Under the pieces are notes generated by a model, which saw only the letters and a program-made list of their open reading frames with translations, ran no database searches and was not told the DNA's origin. A stretch of 10,329 nt of DNA, from the NCBI GenBank assembly GCA_035496575.1, contig DATJEN010000019.1:1-10329 (forward strand). The letters are read 5' to 3'. This DNA comes from PALSA-1355 sp035496575 (lineage in GTDB: Bacteria; Planctomycetota; Planctomycetia; Pirellulales; PALSA-1355). Below are positions 1 through 6,456 of the stretch, piece by piece (position 1 is the first letter of the stretch; each line of letters begins with the position of its first letter). The position numbers were made by a program, and so were the translations under genes.

Positions 1-2
1 AG

Positions 3-398
3 CCATTCAACTGGTTGTGCCAGATCGCCGAGCACAGAATCATCGACGCTCACCGCCGCTTTTTCGGGGCCCAGAAGCGCGACGCCGGCCGCGAAGTCCC
101 CCTGGGCAGCCCGGGCGGCGACAGCCAGCACGCCGCCATCATCGATCTGTTGGTTGCATCGATGACCTCTCCGACTGCGGCCCTTTCGCGCAAGGGTCAT
201 GAGGTGCGCCTGATCCAGGCCCTGGCTTCTCTGCCGGACGACCAGCGCGAGGCCCTGCGGCTGCGCTATATCGACGGGCTACCCTCGAAGGAAATTGCCC
301 AGCGGATGGGCAAGTCCGATGGCTCGGTGCGCGTCATGTTGACTCGATCGCTCGCGAAATTGCAGCAGATCCTGGGGCCGGAAGACGCGCCGCGATGA
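3..398 (+). CDS. ECF-type RNA polymerase sigma factor, C-terminal part (5' truncated by window)
   Basis: The open frame enters from the left edge (first whole codon at 3), so the start and the N-terminal part of region 2 are missing. A TTG at 15 opens the frame but lies inside the conserved domain and is not a credible start. The visible protein begins with the end of sigma-70 region 2 (FNWLCQIAEHRIIDAHRRFF), followed by the AQKRD..REVPL segment typical of ECF sigma factors expanded in planctomycetes. After a variable linker comes a region 4 helix-turn-helix: LPDDQREALRLRYIDGL, then SKEIAQRMGKSDGSVRVMLTR, which would recognise the -35 element. Its role would be to direct core RNA polymerase to a regulon. 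No anti-sigma gene follows; the next gene encodes a secreted structural-type protein, so the target is unknown. The stop is TGA at 396-398. Family assignment is firm; the subgroup is inferred. Confidence 0.9.
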   Translation, partial: PFNWLCQIAEHRIIDAHRRFFGAQKRDAGREVPLGSPGGDSQHAAIIDLLVASMTSPTAALSRKGHEVRLIQALASLPDDQREALRLRYIDGLPSKEIAQRMGKSDGSVRVMLTRSLAKLQQILGPEDAPR

Positions 399-412
399 GC
401 TGCTGCCCGCTC

Positions 413-503
413 AGGGGTCAGGGATTGGGGATTAGGGGTCGGGGTAAAGAATGCCCGAATTCCAATCCCCGCCCGCTGATCCTTGACCCCTGACCCCTCT
501 TTT
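413..503. repeat. 86-nt imperfect inverted repeat plus T run; terminator-like or dispersed palindromic element
   Basis: Arms at 413-444 and 467-498 pair about a centre at 455.5. The outer 11 bp (413-423 with 488-498) are perfect. Further matching blocks follow, including GGGG 441-444 with CCCC 467-470, and the top closes as GAAT (449-452) with ATTC (459-462) around a 6-nt loop. Each arm is built from repeats of a GGGGTC/GGGATT-like heptamer (TGACCCC occurs twice in the right arm). A TTTT run at 500-503 follows, so RNA made from the sigma gene could end here. The length and internal repetition are greater than a normal intrinsic terminator needs, which suggests a dispersed palindromic repeat used as, or placed at, a terminator. 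Confidence 0.65.
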
Positions 504-610
504 CCTGTAACACTTCCCCGCCGCTCACGCTTGGCATCGTAGTGCGGGACCCAGCGATGTGACGCGGGCCCACGAAAACAAACTTCGAACCAAGAAAGTG
601 AGTGTGAGCC

Positions 611-2020
611 ATGACGATTCGATTCAACACCTTCCGCAATCGTTTCTTCGCGACCATAGTGGCTGCTTTGGCCATGACGAACGTCACCTTCGCCAAGAGC
701 GGTGGCGGCGGCGGCAAGGGTTTTGGTGGCGGCAAGAGCTTTTCTGGGGCCAAGAGCATGGCCGTGAAGAACTTCGCTCCCAAAATGATCGCCAAACAAC
801 CGGCCTTGAAGAGCGGACAAGCCAATCTCGTGAATAAGAATTTCGGCAACGTGAAGTCGCTTGGCGTTCAGAAGCTGAACAGCTCGAGCTTCGGCACGAT
901 GAAGTCCTCGTTGAACGCGAGCAAGCTTACGAGCAAGTCATTCGGCCAGCTAAAGTCGTCCGACCTGTTCAAGAAGGTCGGCAAAGACAGCTCGATGCTG
1001 GGCAATGCCAAGAAGCTTTCGAATTCGGACGCGCTGAGCAAAGTAGGCATCCTCGACAAGTCGAAGATCACCCAAAAGCTGCCCAGCTCTCCGACTAACA
1101 AGATCCCCAATCCCAACGATCCGGCAGGTCCCTTCAAGACCGGCGGACCCTTTGACGCGAAGAAGAACTCCAAGATCGGCGACATCCTGAAGGATCCAGC
1201 CGGGAAATTTGATCCCACCAAGGTCAAAGATCCAGGCATGCCTGGAAAAATTGATCCAGGCAAGATCGATCCGGGCAAGGTTAAGGATCCGGGCAAGATC
1301 GATCCGGGCAAAATTGATCCCGGCAAGATCGATCCGGGCAAAGGCACGACTCCCACCGATCCTGGCAAAGGCACCACCCCGACCGATCCAGGAAAAGGGA
1401 CGACTCCAACGACTCCGACCGACCCGGGCATGGACAAACATGATCATTGTTCTCCGTGGTGGATCGGCGTGGTCCCGTGGGGCGGATGGGGCGGTGGATA
1501 CGGTGGCGGCGGCTACGGCGGCGGTGGATATGCTGGCGGCGGCTATGCGGAACCGGCTCCGGTCTACGAAGCGCCGGCCACGCAGAGCTACCAGAGCTAT
1601 GCCCAAGCCACGCAGGCTCAGCCTGTCGGTACCGGCAGCGTCGACCTGGTGCTCGAGGACGTGCGGATGATTGATCGTGCTACGGTTGCGGCTGGCCCGG
1701 CGTATGCGGTCCGTTTTCGCAACCAAGGCACTGCAAACGCTGGTGCCTTCCGGGTGGCGATCTTCGCCGCGGCTGGCTCGCTGAACGACGATGCTCCCCG
1801 TGCGGTCATCGAAGTTCCAGGCCTGAGCGCTGGTGAAACGAAGGAAATGGCCCTGCGGCTGCCGGTCTCGGCCATGCGGCTGGTGAGCAGCAACGGCTCG
1901 CAAGGTGCGTTCGACCGACTGCTGGTGCTCGTCGATCCGGACGATGCGGTGGTTGAATCCGACAAGACCAACAACCTTGCCGGTATCGACCGTGCGGCCC
2001 TGGAAAGCCAGGCTCGCTAG
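611..2020 (+). CDS. Secreted low-complexity repeat protein with C-terminal CARDB-like domain
   Basis: Encodes 469 residues. An in-frame TGA at 605 fixes the upstream limit, and the next Met would destroy the signal peptide, so ATG 611 is chosen; the ribosome site is weak. Residues 1-28 form a signal peptide (basic start, hydrophobic core, cleavage likely after TFA). Then follow a Gly/Lys/Phe stretch (29-50), a long Lys/Ser/Phe/Leu-rich segment (50-170), pentapeptide KIDPG-type repeats and nonapeptide KGTTPTDPG repeats (about 198-272), an HDHC motif (277-280) with the only cysteine of the protein, a Trp/Gly/Tyr-rich block (283-313), a Gln/Ala/Ser linker, and a domain at about 343-462 with CARDB character (DLVLEDVRM..., RFRNQGTANAG, PGLSAGETKEM, DPDDAVVESDKTNNLA). 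CARDB domains are beta-sandwich adhesion folds of exported bacterial proteins. A role as a surface, matrix or stalk material is inference; there is no enzymatic motif. It is followed by its own terminator. Confidence 0.85.
   Translation: MTIRFNTFRNRFFATIVAALAMTNVTFAKSGGGGGKGFGGGKSFSGAKSMAVKNFAPKMIAKQPALKSGQANLVNKNFGNVKSLGVQKLNSSSFGTMKSSLNASKLTSKSFGQLKSSDLFKKVGKDSSMLGNAKKLSNSDALSKVGILDKSKITQKLPSSPTNKIPNPNDPAGPFKTGGPFDAKKNSKIGDILKDPAGKFDPTKVKDPGMPGKIDPGKIDPGKVKDPGKIDPGKIDPGKIDPGKGTTPTDPGKGTTPTDPGKGTTPTTPTDPGMDKHDHCSPWWIGVVPWGGWGGGYGGGGYGGGGYAGGGYAEPAPVYEAPATQSYQSYAQATQAQPVGTGSVDLVLEDVRMIDRATVAAGPAYAVRFRNQGTANAGAFRVAIFAAAGSLNDDAPRAVIEVPGLSAGETKEMALRLPVSAMRLVSSNGSQGAFDRLLVLVDPDDAVVESDKTNNLAGIDRAALESQAR
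1206..1430 (+). repeat. In-gene tandem repeats: 15-bp (KIDPG) units then 27-bp (KGTTPTDPG) units
   Basis: Inside the secreted protein gene, a 15-bp unit of the form AAG-ATC-GAT-CCG-GGC recurs about seven times between roughly 1240 and 1342, some copies diverged (AAA-ATT, GTT-AAG-GAT). It is followed by three 27-bp units coding KGTTPTDPG (1339-1419) and a shorter tail. Synonymous differences between copies (GGC/GGA, CCG/CCA/CCC, ATC/ATT) show that the amino-acid pattern is kept while the DNA drifts. Length variation between strains is likely. Confidence 0.85.
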
Positions 2021-2042
2021 TTCCGAAAAGTTCGGTCTCAAC

Positions 2043-2081
2043 AAGCGGTGTCCGGTGTAAAAGCCGGGCACCGCTTTTTTT
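2043..2081 (+). terminator. Intrinsic (rho-independent) terminator of the secreted repeat protein gene
   Basis: The stem runs from 2043 to 2055 and pairs with 2064-2076 (AGCGGTG with CACCGCT, one T-G wobble, CCGG with CCGG), with the 8-nt loop TGTAAAAG. The 3' side merges into a run of seven T (2075-2081). It lies 23 nt after the stop codon at 2020. This is the clearest terminator in the window, and it separates the secreted protein gene from the kinase gene. Confidence 0.93.
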
Positions 2082-2140
2082 GCGCGCGGTGACCACGGGG
2101 GAAGTCGTCTTCTGCGCGAGCCCAACACGCTCGCTGCGCC

Positions 2141-2149
2141 TGCTATACT
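2141..2149 (+). promoter_or_regulatory. Extended -10 promoter (TGC-TATACT) just upstream of the kinase ATG
   Basis: TATACT at 2144-2149 matches the sigma-70 -10 consensus at 5 of 6 positions and is preceded by TGC (TGn), the extended -10 signature, which can make up for the missing -35 box (nothing near TTGACA at the right distance). Transcription would start about 7 nt downstream, at 2156-2158, immediately before the ATG at 2159. No Shine-Dalgarno sequence lies before the ATG. This fits a leaderless or nearly leaderless mRNA. Confidence 0.55.
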
Positions 2150-2158
2150 TTGGGCTCC

Positions 2159-4450
2159 ATGTCGCAAGCCACCGACCAATCCACCGCCATCAATGCTTCG
2201 CTCGTTTGGGAGCAGCTCTCGGTCCACATCGACGCCTTTGTGACCGCCTGGCAAGACGCTAAGGAGCCACCGACTCTCGCCGATTTCGTGCCCTTGAGCC
2301 CCCCTGCCCTGCGGCGGCTGACGCTGGTGGAGACCATCAAGGTCGATCTTGAGTATCGCTGGCAGGGCCGCCGCTGGCCCAAGTCGATCGAAGAGTATGT
2401 CGCGGAATTCCCGGAACTCGCGGATGACGGCCTGCCCTGCGACATCATTTACGAGGAATACCACATTCGCAAACAGCACGGCGACGACGTCGGGCTTAGT
2501 GAATATTGCCGCAGGTTCCCCAGTCGAGCCGACGAGCTGCAGCGCTTGTTGCAAATCGATGCTCCCACCCAATCGACCGCCTTGCTCTCGGCCGAGAAGA
2601 TGCCGACCTTCGAGGCCGGCCAGCAAGTCGACGACTTTGAACTGATGTCGGCGCTGGGGAAAGGAGCGTTTGCCACGGTCTTCCGCGCCCGGCAGCGATC
2701 CATGCAGCGGACCGTTGCCCTCAAGATCTCGCGCGACCGCAGCCTGGAGCCGCAGACGCTCGCGCAACTCGAACATCCGCACATCGTGCGCGTGTTCGAC
2801 CAGCGGCTGATGCCCGAATCGAAGCTGCGCTTGCTTTACATGCAGTACGTGCCCGGCGGCACGCTGCAAGGCGTCATCGAGCACGCGCGCACGCTGCCGC
2901 CGAACGAGCGTACCGGGCGCGCGCTTCTGGCCGGGGTCGATCGAAGTTTGGTGCGTAATGGCGAAGAGCCGCCGCTCGACTCGCTGACTCGCTACCGCTT
3001 GCAGAGCGCAAACTGGCCCGAGGTGGTGTGTTGGATGGGCGCCCGGCTGGCCGCTGCCCTGGCCCATGCTCACGGACACGGCATCTTGCATCGCGACATC
3101 AAGCCGGCCAACGTGCTGCTGGCGGCCGATGGGCAACCGAAGCTCGCGGACTTCAACATCAGCTTTTCGAAGCTGGATGGCGCGACTCCAGCGGCTTACT
3201 TCGGCGGCACGCTGGCCTATATGTCGCCCGAACAGCTCGAGGCCTACGATCCCGCGCACGAGCGCCTGCCCGATGAGCTGGATGCGCGCGCGGATGTTTT
3301 TTCGCTGGGGGTTCTGCTGTGGGAATTGCTCACGCTGCGCAGGCCGTTTGAGGACGCGGCGCTGACTAAAGATTGGTCGCAGGCGCTCAAGGGCATGACG
3401 GCGCTACGGCGCGCGGGCGTCTCGCCGGAAGTCAGGTCCGCCGCCGCGGCCAATTGCCCTGTGATCATTCTGGACGTGCTCTTAAAGGCCCTGTCGCCCG
3501 ATCCGGCCGACCGGCAAGGCTCGGCCAGCGAACTGGCGCGCGATCTCGAGCTGTGTCTGCAACCGCGGGCGCACTCCCTTCTGCACAGCCGCGCTCGGGG
3601 CGGCTCGCTGCTGAAGCGACATCCGGTTGCCGCCACGCTGTCGATCGGCCTGCTGCCCAATGTGGTAATGTGCATGGTGAACATCGCTTACAACTGGGCT
3701 GAGATTGTCGACAAGCTGGGGCCCGAAGATCAACGAGTCTTCCAGGGAGAAATCCTGGGCGTGAATTTGGTCGCGTACACGATCGGCTTGGGCTACGTCT
3801 GCACGACGCGTGGGCCGGTCTTCATGGCGCTGGCGCGGCTGGCCGGCGGCAAGAAAGTCGACCCCCCGCCCACCATCGAGATGGCGCGCCGCTCGCTGAC
3901 GCTGGGTCGCGCGACCGCCGCGATTACAGCCGTGCTGTGGACGATTTCGGGTTTTGTGGTTCCCGGTTGGATTTATTTCGGCGCGGGCGACACAACTCAG
4001 CTTACCGGTTGGGATGTCGCCCACTTCATCGTCTCTAACTTGTTGTGCGGCATGATTTCGGCCACGCAAAGCTATTATGTCGTGACCTACTTGTCGGTCC
4101 GATACTGCCATCCCTGGTTGTTGCGAGCACGCACGGCTTCTGCCCGCGACGTGGAAGAGCTGGCTGACGTGGCCCGGCGAAACCGCATTTTTTTGGCGGC
4201 CACCTTTTCGGTGCCGTTCGTGGCGCTGGCGTCGCTTGTGCTTGCGCGTCACGATTTGCATCGGGCGGTGATCGGCGGCCTGGGAGCCATCGGGCTATTG
4301 GGGTGCGCAATTGCCTATATGCTCGAGCTCACCTTGCGCGCCGATCTGGCCGCGCTGGCTTCCACGATCCACCACGGGGGCGATGCACTCGGGCCCGGCG
4401 ACTCGCTCGATGCGCTGTTGAGCGGGTCCAAGCGCCAACCGACGCTGTAA
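2159..4450 (+). CDS. Membrane-anchored Ser/Thr protein kinase (Hanks type) with planctomycete N-terminal extension
   Basis: Encodes 763 residues from ATG 2159; an in-frame TTG at 2150 overlaps the -10 box and is less likely. Residues 1-140 are a soluble extension (PTLADFVPL, VKVDLEYRW-like, EEYVAEFPEL, EYCRRFPSRADELQRLLQ) of the kind seen before kinase domains in planctomycetes. The kinase domain (about 158-455) has a Gly loop GKGAFATV (167-174, third Gly replaced by Ala), beta3 Lys189 (VALK), alphaC Glu probably E197, HRDIKPAN (D313, K315, N318), DFN instead of DFG (331-333), GGTLAYMSPE (E358) and DVFSLGVLLWEL (D379). The N-lobe lacks part of the beta3-alphaC segment, and a roughly 35-residue insert precedes helix E. 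About six hydrophobic segments follow (near 487-512, 534-560, 585-608, 620-646, 678-697, 703-726). The kinase lies before the membrane domain and would be cytoplasmic. Substrates and stimulus are unknown. Confidence 0.93.
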   Translation: MSQATDQSTAINASLVWEQLSVHIDAFVTAWQDAKEPPTLADFVPLSPPALRRLTLVETIKVDLEYRWQGRRWPKSIEEYVAEFPELADDGLPCDIIYEEYHIRKQHGDDVGLSEYCRRFPSRADELQRLLQIDAPTQSTALLSAEKMPTFEAGQQVDDFELMSALGKGAFATVFRARQRSMQRTVALKISRDRSLEPQTLAQLEHPHIVRVFDQRLMPESKLRLLYMQYVPGGTLQGVIEHARTLPPNERTGRALLAGVDRSLVRNGEEPPLDSLTRYRLQSANWPEVVCWMGARLAAALAHAHGHGILHRDIKPANVLLAADGQPKLADFNISFSKLDGATPAAYFGGTLAYMSPEQLEAYDPAHERLPDELDARADVFSLGVLLWELLTLRRPFEDAALTKDWSQALKGMTALRRAGVSPEVRSAAAANCPVIILDVLLKALSPDPADRQGSASELARDLELCLQPRAHSLLHSRARGGSLLKRHPVAATLSIGLLPNVVMCMVNIAYNWAEIVDKLGPEDQRVFQGEILGVNLVAYTIGLGYVCTTRGPVFMALARLAGGKKVDPPPTIEMARRSLTLGRATAAITAVLWTISGFVVPGWIYFGAGDTTQLTGWDVAHFIVSNLLCGMISATQSYYVVTYLSVRYCHPWLLRARTASARDVEELADVARRNRIFLAATFSVPFVALASLVLARHDLHRAVIGGLGAIGLLGCAIAYMLELTLRADLAALASTIHHGGDALGPGDSLDALLSGSKRQPTL

Positions 4451-4463
4451 TCGGTCGGCACGC

Positions 4464-4490
4464 CGGCAGCGGGTAGCCCCTTGCTTGCCG
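4464..4490 (+). other. Possible hairpin downstream of the kinase gene, no T run
   Basis: CGGCAGC-GGG (4464-4473) can pair with CCC...GC-T-TGCCG (4477-4490) around TAG, with small bulges. It lies 13 nt after the kinase stop, where a terminator might be, but it lacks a T run, so a rho-independent terminator cannot be claimed. The remaining spacer up to 4561 also contains a small GCCCG-TCGT-CGGGC stem (4526-4539). Confidence 0.3.
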
Positions 4491-4564
4491 CGCAACTTCC
4501 AGGAAAATGATGGCCGTCGCACTCCGCCCGTCGTCGGGCTAGCCGAATTACGCGTACGCTTCAG

Positions 4565-4570
4565 AAGGAG
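4565..4570 (+). promoter_or_regulatory. Strong Shine-Dalgarno site for the SpoIIAA-like gene
   Basis: AAGGAG (in AGAAGGAGAT) ends 8 nt before the ATG at 4579. It is the best ribosome binding site in the window and fixes the start. It stands in contrast to the kinase and sulfatase genes, which have no recognisable site. Confidence 0.85.
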
Positions 4571-4578
4571 ATCGGACC

Positions 4579-4950
4579 ATGCTGAGCCTGAGTGAACAAG
4601 CGGGTGGAAAAATTCTGAACGTGAAGATCAGCGGCAAGCTGAGCAAAGAGGACTATCAGGAGTTCGTGCCGCGGGTGGAAAAGCTGATCAAGGATCACGG
4701 CCGCATCCGCATCCTGGTCGCGATGCACGATTTTCATGGCTGGGAAATGGGTGCCTTGTGGGAAGATATCAAATTCGACGTCAAGCATTTCGGCGATATC
4801 GAGCGGCTGGCGCTCGTGGGCGATAGCAAGTGGGAAGCTGGCATGGCGAAGTTCTGCAAGCCATTCACCAAAGCCAAAATCGAATACTTCGACGAAACAA
4901 AGGCCGAACGTGCGCGCGAGTGGATCGCCGCGGACCTGGCCGCCGCCTAG
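4579..4950 (+). CDS. SpoIIAA-like (STAS/SEC14-type) small protein
   Basis: Encodes 123 residues with no signal peptide or membrane segment, so it is cytoplasmic. The pattern fits the SpoIIAA-like family (PF11964-type; STAS/SEC14 domain): an N-terminal beta strand (KILNVKISGKLSKEDYQEF), an amphipathic helix with a central beta strand (IRILVAMHDFHGWEMGALWEDI), then FDVKHFGDIERLALVGDSKWEAGMAKFCKPF and a short C-terminal strand and helix (KIEYFDETKAERAREWI). Family members are 115-130 residues long and mostly of unknown role; the fold resembles anti-sigma antagonists and lipid-binding SEC14 domains, but there is no conserved phosphoacceptor Ser of true SpoIIAA in an obvious place. The start is set by a strong ribosome site. 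It lies 128 nt after a kinase gene and 51 nt before zwf, so cotranscription with zwf is possible. A link to the kinase or to the sigma factor would be speculation. Confidence 0.88.
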   Translation: MLSLSEQAGGKILNVKISGKLSKEDYQEFVPRVEKLIKDHGRIRILVAMHDFHGWEMGALWEDIKFDVKHFGDIERLALVGDSKWEAGMAKFCKPFTKAKIEYFDETKAERAREWIAADLAAA

Positions 4951-5001
4951 GTTCCTTGAGCCCGCTTCGATATTGATTCCTCCTCCACAGATGAGAGCGC
5001 C

Positions 5002-6456
5002 ATGGGTGTGACGCTGGTGATCTTTGGCGCCTCGGGCGATCTGACCAGCCGGAAGCTCATTCCGGCATTGTTTCAGCTTCAGCGCAAGCAGCGGTTGCCG
5101 AAAGACACGCAGATCGTCGGCTTCTCGCGAACCGCGTTCACCGACGAGGCCTTTCGCGCGTCACTGGGCGAGTCGACGCAAAAGTACAACGGTCGCGAGT
5201 TCGACACCGCCGCGTGGGGCCAATTCGCCGCGAACGTGCATTACGTTCCCGGCGACTTGAACAACGACGCCGACTTTACCAAGCTCGCGAAGCGCATCGA
5301 CGAGCTCGAAGCCGGCCGACAAGGCACGCGGATTTATTACCTGGCCACCGCGCCGCAGTTCTACGAAGAGGCGGTGGCGCGGCTGGGCGCGTCAGGCCTG
5401 GCGGACGAAACGGCCGGCCCGCGACGGATCGTGATCGAAAAGCCGTTCGGCACCAATGCCGACACCGCGCGCCACTTGAATGACGCGGTGCACCGCGTTT
5501 TCCACGAGAAGCAGGTCTATCGCATCGATCACTACCTGGGCAAAGAGACGGTGCAGAACATCTTGGTGCTGCGATTTGCCAACACCATCTTCGAACCGGT
5601 GTGGAACCGGAATTATGTCGACAACGTGCAGATCACCGTCGCCGAGGAGGTGAAGATCGGCCGCCGCGGCGCGTTCTACGACGAGACCGGCATCCTGCGC
5701 GACATGTTCCAAAATCACCTGCTGCAACTGCTGATGGCCACCGCCATGGAATCGCCGGTGCGGTTCGAGGCCGAGGCGGTTCGCGACGAAAAGGTAAAAG
5801 TCTTAAGCGCGATTCCGCCGCTCACACAAGCCGAGGTCGCGCGCGACACCGTGCGCGGACAATACGACGGTTACCTCAATGAAAAGGGCGTCAAACCAGA
5901 CAGCCATACGGCCACCTTCGGCGCGATCAAGCTGGCAATCAACAATTGGCGCTGGCAGGGAGTGCCCTTCTATCTGCGCAGCGGGAAGGCCATGTCCTGC
6001 CGCACCACGCAAATCGTCATTCAGTTTCGCAGTCCGCCGCACATGGTGTTCGCCTCCGAGCGCGACACGATCTGCGATGCCAACCGCCTGGTGATCCAAA
6101 TTCAGCCCGCCGAAGGCATCCAGTTGCACTTTCAAACCAAGGTGCCCGACGCCGGCATGAAGCTGCGCATGACCGACCTGGAATTCAGCTTCAACCGAGA
6201 CTTTCCGGGCGTTATGCCGGAAGCTTACGAGCGGCTGTTGCTCGACGTGATGCAAGGGGATGCCAGCTTGTTCTCGCGTGCGGACGAAGTCGAGCTGGCC
6301 TGGGGCATCATCGATCCGATCGCCGCAACTTGGCAGCAAGGCGACACGCCGGCCCTCCAGGTTTATGAGCCTGGGTTATGGGGTCCCACGGTTTGTAGCG
6401 ACTGGATAGAAGCTCAGGGACGAAATTGGTTCGACGCTTGTCCGGTGCTCGCGTGA
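5002..6456 (+). CDS. zwf: Glucose-6-phosphate 1-dehydrogenase
   Basis: Encodes 484 residues, the usual length for the family. It oxidises glucose 6-phosphate to 6-phosphogluconolactone with reduction of NADP+ (or NAD+), the first step of the oxidative pentose phosphate and Entner-Doudoroff routes, in the cytoplasm. Visible motifs: the N-terminal dinucleotide fold GASGDLTSRKL (9-19), EKPFG (146-150), the signature RIDHYLGKE (174-182, with H177 and K181 for substrate), the catalytic-base histidine H239 in FQNHLLQ, and YLRSGKAM near residue 330. All key residues are present. ATG 5002 starts directly before the first beta strand (VTLVIFGASG), as expected; the ribosome site (GAGAG) is weak. The gene follows the SpoIIAA-like gene by 51 nt and its TGA overlaps the ATG of the sulfatase gene. 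No 6-phosphogluconolactonase or 6-phosphogluconate dehydrogenase gene is adjacent, although these often accompany zwf. Confidence 0.97.
   Translation: MGVTLVIFGASGDLTSRKLIPALFQLQRKQRLPKDTQIVGFSRTAFTDEAFRASLGESTQKYNGREFDTAAWGQFAANVHYVPGDLNNDADFTKLAKRIDELEAGRQGTRIYYLATAPQFYEEAVARLGASGLADETAGPRRIVIEKPFGTNADTARHLNDAVHRVFHEKQVYRIDHYLGKETVQNILVLRFANTIFEPVWNRNYVDNVQITVAEEVKIGRRGAFYDETGILRDMFQNHLLQLLMATAMESPVRFEAEAVRDEKVKVLSAIPPLTQAEVARDTVRGQYDGYLNEKGVKPDSHTATFGAIKLAINNWRWQGVPFYLRSGKAMSCRTTQIVIQFRSPPHMVFASERDTICDANRLVIQIQPAEGIQLHFQTKVPDAGMKLRMTDLEFSFNRDFPGVMPEAYERLLLDVMQGDASLFSRADEVELAWGIIDPIAATWQQGDTPALQVYEPGLWGPTVCSDWIEAQGRNWFDACPVLA

Noticed and set aside
413..498. Direct GGGGTC-like repeats as a CRISPR array
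   Set aside because: The units are only about 7 bp, without spacers of constant length; they form one large palindrome.
868..1437. Minus-strand frame with regular PGSI/LPGS repeats
   Set aside because: The repeats are the reverse complement of the KIDPG coding repeats; no signal or domain supports an independent gene.
950..3259. Very long minus-strand open frame (769 codons) opposite the secreted protein and kinase genes
   Set aside because: It is the antisense shadow of two well-supported genes and of the terminator between them; its translation is Arg/His-rich without any domain.
3482..4261. Minus-strand frame of 259 codons inside the kinase membrane domain
   Set aside because: Antisense to six hydrophobic segments; composition is Arg/Gln/His-rich and typical of a shadow frame.
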